A stretch of 26,003 nt of DNA. Origin: Bacteroidales bacterium UBA4621 (GTDB taxonomy: Bacteria; Bacteroidota; Bacteroidia; Bacteroidales; Paludibacteraceae). Location of the stretch: assembly GCA_002387325.1 (NCBI GenBank), contig DGIN01000084.1, positions 1 to 26,003 of the forward strand, written 5' to 3'. Under the pieces are notes generated by a model. That model searched no databases. It saw only the letters and a list, made by a program, of their open reading frames with translations, and was not told the origin of the DNA. The position numbers and the translations under genes are program-made. Positions 22,989-26,003 of the stretch are shown piece by piece (position 1 is the first letter of the stretch; each line of letters begins with the position of its first letter).

Positions 22989-23143
22989 GCATACTATCCA
23001 GATAGTATAATGGGCGTTTACCCTGCCATCGGCAACAACCTTACGGGGACGCGGACGCCACGTCCGCGGTCGGTTTGGCACAAACCGTATGACGATACTA
23101 CGCTTGTGGAGACGTGAAGCGTAAGGCTGGTGCGCTTGCGCAC
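22980..23143. other. Cluster of perfect hairpins, possible REP-like element or structured RNA
   Basis: In 164 bp: an enclosing stem GGTTGTT (22980-22986) with AACAACC (23034-23040); ATACTATC/GATAGTAT with a CA loop (22991-23008); CGCGGACG/CGTCCGCG with a CCA loop (23050-23068); CGGTTTG/CAAACCG with a GCA loop (23071-23087); TACGCTT/AAGCGTA with an 11-nt loop (23099-23123); GTGCGC/GCGCAC with a TT loop (23130-23143). The segment is much more GC-rich than the flanking DNA. No open reading frame is convincing. The region from 22487 to 23349 otherwise holds the mraZ promoter and leader, AT-rich DNA and the two repeats listed separately. Confidence 0.65.
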
Positions 23144-23283
23144 TGAGTGCCGTAGCGACACAAAGCCCTGTGGACTGAGTAGAACGCCTTATCGTCTCGC
23201 ATCGTCAAAGAGTAACTTTCGGGCTATTTTCTTCCATTTTTTCTCGCTAAGAGGCTCTTTTCTACGGTTTTCAAGGCGACAAA

Positions 23284-23315
23284 TTTGTGTATATCAATAA
23301 ATTTTGCGAACTTTG
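23284..23315 (+). promoter_or_regulatory. Probable promoter of the DUF5686 gene
   Basis: TTTG at 23284-23287, a 20-nt spacer, then GAACTTTG at 23308-23315, one mismatch to TAnnTTTG, followed by CA as often seen. Transcription would start near 23321, which rules out the GTG at 23287 as start codon. Confidence 0.55.
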
Positions 23316-23349
23316 CAATCGGCTTGAGTACAAAATCTTCGTCCCGCTA

Positions 23350-25782
23350 TTGAAACGGTTGGTATGGATATGGCTGTCTGTGGTAATCTGTGCTGTGTGT
23401 ACAGCGCAGGAAACAATTCTTGTGGGCGATATACTCAACGAACAAACCGGAGAACCCGTAGCAGGAGCGAATATCTATTTTCAGGGTACGCAAACAGGCA
23501 CTTCGTCCGACGCAAAGGGGGCTTTTATGCTCCGCACCGACCTGACGCGCAAACGCACACTCGTCATCTCGGCGGTGGGCTACCATACGCAGCGTTACCA
23601 CATAGAACCGGGTACTATGGCGGGTATGCAGATTGCACTGCGAGAGAAAACCGCCATCATAGAGGAAGTGATTGCCACACCGGGAGAAAACCCCGCCATA
23701 CCGCTTGTCGCTGCCGTACGGGCACACCGCAGACAAAACGATCGCACGTTGAAACCCGACCTGCAAACGCAAGCCAACAACGTAACAGAACTGTATATCA
23801 GCAATATACAAAAACGGCACTTGCAGCGGCAACTGTGGCGCAGCCTGCAATCGGGGCTGCTGACAACCGAGGATTCTACGTTTCTGCTGCCGCTCTACCG
23901 TGCCGAACAGGCAGTTTGTCTCCGCAGCACTGACATTCAGCCTACAGGTGAGAAACACGAACAAGCGTTGATACTGACAACAAACGACTACTCCGCCTTG
24001 CTCACCAACACGGGCAATCTCAATTTTTATCAGAACTCCGTTTCGCTTCTCGGACGGGCTTTCCTCTCGCCCTTGGCAGCATCGGGAACAACCTGCTACC
24101 GCTATTATCTCGCTGATTCCGTACAAACGGCAGCAGGCAAAACCTACGTAGTCGATTTCCGAACACGCAACCCGTTTTATGCCACTTTCAACGGCACACT
24201 CCGTATCGATTCAGCCACGTTGGCGTTAGTAGCAATAGAAGCAACCGTCCCCGCACAAACAAGCGTCAACTATTTGAGCAACATGCACATACGACAGTCC
24301 TTCGCCACCGACCACTCCCTGCTGAACGAAGAAATATCCGCACTCCTTGACTTTGCCGTCAAAACTGACACCGCACATCTTTTCCCCACTGTCTTATTAA
24401 AACATACAATAAAGATGACTTCCCCCTCCCCTTCAGAGAGGGGGCTTGCAGAAAGCGGACAAGCAGAATATGGAGAAGAGCCGATGCTGGTATCCCCTCT
24501 CTCTGAGGGACATGATGGGGAAGTCGGAGCAGGATTGGACAGCCTACCTATTATCCGAACAGCCCGATGGCTTGCCGCTATCATCACCACCGGCTATATC
24601 CCAACAGGCACATGCGTGGACATCGGGCATATCGAGGAAATCTTGCAGGTGAACCGGCACGAGACCGTGCACCTCGGATTGCCGTTCCGTACCAACAGAA
24701 AACTATGGCGCAATGTGTCGCTCGAAGCATCGGTGGGCTATGGCTTCCGAGACCATGCGTGGAAAGGACTCGGACGGGTGAATATCAACCTCCCTACCCT
24801 GCGCCGGAACATCCTTTCTTTGGAATACAGGGACCACTATGTCTGGACGGAAGTCGACGACTTCTCGCGGCTCCTGCGAGAGAACAGTATAGGCTGGAAG
24901 AATATGGATTTCACCGCCTATGCTTTCGAGGCATTGCATTCCAACACCGCTGCACACAACACCGCCGCACGGCAACGGCAGTTCCAACTGCGTACCGAAA
25001 ACGACTGGACGGACAATCTCGAAACCACACTCTATGCCCGCTTCGGGCGAATGGGCTATGGCGACCCGATGACGGGCTACTATGCTATGCCCGACTATCA
25101 TTACCAATCGCTCGGAGCAATCTTCCGCATTGGCTTCCGTGAACGCAAAGTGGATATGTATTTCCGCAGAGTGCATGTCTATAGCCAGTATCCGGTCTTG
25201 TATTTCGGGCTGGAAACAGGTTCGTGGCAAACCGGCAATATGGCGCACTATCGTATGTACGGGCGGTTGAATATGCTCCTGCGCCAGAGGGTAAACCTCG
25301 GTATGGGAGGCTCGCTCGATTGGGCATTGTCGGCGGGTATGGTCTTGGGCAAAGTGCCGTACCCGATGCTGCACCATTTTGAGGGAAACCAGGGCTATGC
25401 ATACGACCCATACCGCTTTACGCTGATGAACAACTACCAATATGCCGCCGACCGATATATATCGCTGCACACCGAGTGGAACGGACAAGGTATCCTCTTC
25501 AACCTTATCCCCGGTGTGCGGTACTTGCGCTTGCGCGAATTGGTGAGTTTCAAATTGGCATACGGCTATCTCTCCGACCGGAACAATCCAGCTCATGCCG
25601 ATTGGGCGGAAACCATTCTCCCCTCCCTCACAGGAACACCTCTGCCCTACATGGAAGTGGGACTCGGTATCGGCAATATCCTCCGCATAGGCGACCTCTA
25701 TTCTGTGTGGCGGCTCACTAATCGCAATGACCCCGCTACACCTCTCTGGGCTTTGCGTTTTCGCTTGCATCTGTGGCTGTAG
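23350..25782 (+). CDS. DUF5686 / CarboxypepD_reg-like outer-membrane protein
   Basis: This 810-aa protein is read from TTG 23350, which gives a typical signal peptide (MKRLVWIWLSVVICAVCTAQ). Translation from GTG 23287 is also open, but it overlaps the likely promoter. Residues about 22-95 form a carboxypeptidase-regulatory-like beta-sandwich (GDILNEQTGEPVAGANIYFQ and GAFMLRTDLTRKRTLVISAV). The remainder resembles DUF5686: a periplasmic region, then a barrel of Tyr/Trp-rich amphipathic strands ending LRFRLHLWL. Its function is unknown; members are outer-membrane proteins of Bacteroidetes. Residues about 356-392 (TSPSPSERGL through HDGEVGAG) come from a palindromic DNA insert. The TAG stop is followed by a weak hairpin. 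Confidence 0.85.
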   Translation: MKRLVWIWLSVVICAVCTAQETILVGDILNEQTGEPVAGANIYFQGTQTGTSSDAKGAFMLRTDLTRKRTLVISAVGYHTQRYHIEPGTMAGMQIALREKTAIIEEVIATPGENPAIPLVAAVRAHRRQNDRTLKPDLQTQANNVTELYISNIQKRHLQRQLWRSLQSGLLTTEDSTFLLPLYRAEQAVCLRSTDIQPTGEKHEQALILTTNDYSALLTNTGNLNFYQNSVSLLGRAFLSPLAASGTTCYRYYLADSVQTAAGKTYVVDFRTRNPFYATFNGTLRIDSATLALVAIEATVPAQTSVNYLSNMHIRQSFATDHSLLNEEISALLDFAVKTDTAHLFPTVLLKHTIKMTSPSPSERGLAESGQAEYGEEPMLVSPLSEGHDGEVGAGLDSLPIIRTARWLAAIITTGYIPTGTCVDIGHIEEILQVNRHETVHLGLPFRTNRKLWRNVSLEASVGYGFRDHAWKGLGRVNINLPTLRRNILSLEYRDHYVWTEVDDFSRLLRENSIGWKNMDFTAYAFEALHSNTAAHNTAARQRQFQLRTENDWTDNLETTLYARFGRMGYGDPMTGYYAMPDYHYQSLGAIFRIGFRERKVDMYFRRVHVYSQYPVLYFGLETGSWQTGNMAHYRMYGRLNMLLRQRVNLGMGGSLDWALSAGMVLGKVPYPMLHHFEGNQGYAYDPYRFTLMNNYQYAADRYISLHTEWNGQGILFNLIPGVRYLRLRELVSFKLAYGYLSDRNNPAHADWAETILPSLTGTPLPYMEVGLGIGNILRIGDLYSVWRLTNRNDPATPLWALRFRLHLWL
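24417..24525. repeat. 109-bp inverted-repeat element inside the DUF5686 gene
   Basis: Outer arms GACTTCCCC (24417-24425) and GGGGAAGTC (24517-24525) are perfect inverted copies. Just inside, CCCCTTCAGAGAGGGG and CCCCTCTCTCTGAGGG are also near-inverted copies of each other and each is a small palindrome. The element stays open in the gene frame and codes a low-complexity Ser/Pro/Glu/Gly stretch. Confidence 0.7.
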
Positions 25783-25804
25783 CAACGGCTATTGCACTTT
25801 GTAG

Positions 25805-25827
25805 TTGTCAATCTATAGACAATTTAT
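25805..25827 (+). terminator. Weak hairpin after the DUF5686 gene
   Basis: TTGTC (25805-25809) and GACAA (25818-25822) pair around an 8-nt loop, followed by TTTAT. This is a short stem, so termination is only possible, not certain. Confidence 0.3.
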
Positions 25828-25913
25828 CGCATATTGATACAAAATATACACCCAAACAATCATTCTGTTGTATAGTGTCCATTTAGAAACGCAATTTTTG
25901 GAGTATATTTTTG

Positions 25914-25962
25914 CCCCCTGTCAGCCCTTGTTGAGGGTACCGAAACAGGGGCTGACAGGGGG
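25914..25962. repeat. Perfect 14-bp inverted repeat near the window end
   Basis: CCCCCTGTCAGCCC (25914-25927) and GGGCTGACAGGGGG (25949-25962) are perfect inverted copies around a 21-nt loop. A promoter-like TATTTTTG (25906-25913) touches the left arm, and the palindrome GGGCGCCC follows at 25961-25968. The rest of 25783-26003 shows no gene. Confidence 0.75.
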
Positions 25963-26003
25963 GCGCCCAAAAGAACCGTCCAAGGCAGATGCAATACAAA
26001 AGG

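Noticed and set aside
22980..23143. tRNA gene in the GC-rich hairpin region
   Set aside because: Stems do not form a cloverleaf with an acceptor stem and T-loop; no GTTCRA-like motif is seen.
23287..23349. N-terminal extension of the DUF5686 protein from GTG 23287
   Set aside because: It would place 21 charged/Cys-containing residues before a normal signal peptide and overlaps the likely promoter; TTG 23350 fits better.

Overview
The window looks like chromosomal DNA of a Gram-negative Bacteroidota member, most likely order Bacteroidales. The reasons are: promoter-like TTTG-N18-20-TAnnTTTG elements (the Bacteroidetes sigma-factor consensus); an RNase H1 ending in the Bacteroidetes-style EIPADFGRK motif; a MraY with a long internal insertion; a CarboxypepD_reg-like/DUF5686 outer-membrane protein; and a mraZ-led dcw cluster in the Bacteroidetes gene order. 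TAG, TAA and TGA all serve as normal stops (mraY, ftsI and rsmH end in TAG), so the genetic code is standard.

Layout. 1-3206 (+): the 3' end of a polyamine ABC-transporter operon potA-potB-potC-potD with overlapping genes; the potA end carries an in-frame amber codon. 3399-8169 (+): a large periplasmic TPR protein followed 1 nt later by an outer-membrane beta-barrel protein. 8171-10649 (-): aroB (3-dehydroquinate synthase) behind a secreted DUF4832-type protein. 10731-11360 (+): RNase H1, read from a promoter interlocked face to face with that of the DUF4832-aroB pair. 11376-22486 (-): the division and cell-wall cluster mraZ-rsmH-ftsL-ftsI-murE-mraY-murD, then two envelope genes (DUF6624-like, lipoprotein) placed between murD and ftsW. 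The usual murG-murC-ftsQ-ftsA-ftsZ tail is absent here. 22487-23349: a gene-free regulatory and repeat region. 23350-25782 (+): DUF5686 outer-membrane protein. 25783-26003: non-coding, with a 14-bp inverted repeat.

The most unusual property is a set of short tandem repeats that fall into two period classes. One class is heptads (7 bp: NNNATTN-like, GGACAAA/GAACAAA-like, GAATTAT-like). The other is 11-mers (TAAGGTGGATA, AATCACCCACT, GTTATAGGATA, CGGGTTATTAA, ATTAACGGCTA). They fill many intergenic gaps and also lie inside aroB, rsmH, the TPR gene, the potA tail and the signal peptide of the beta-barrel protein. The four arrays inside intact genes have lengths divisible by three (33, 36, 42, 42 bp), whereas several intergenic arrays do not (28, 35, 44, 44 bp). 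Palindromic inserts also lie in frame in rsmH and the DUF5686 gene, and a dense hairpin cluster lies upstream of the DUF5686 gene.

Functionally, the dcw genes build lipid-linked peptidoglycan precursor (MurE, MurD, MraY) and run the divisome (FtsL, FtsI, FtsW). MraZ has a recognisable operator at its own promoter. The other genes are envelope or housekeeping functions. I saw no tRNA, rRNA, CRISPR array, transposase or phage gene.
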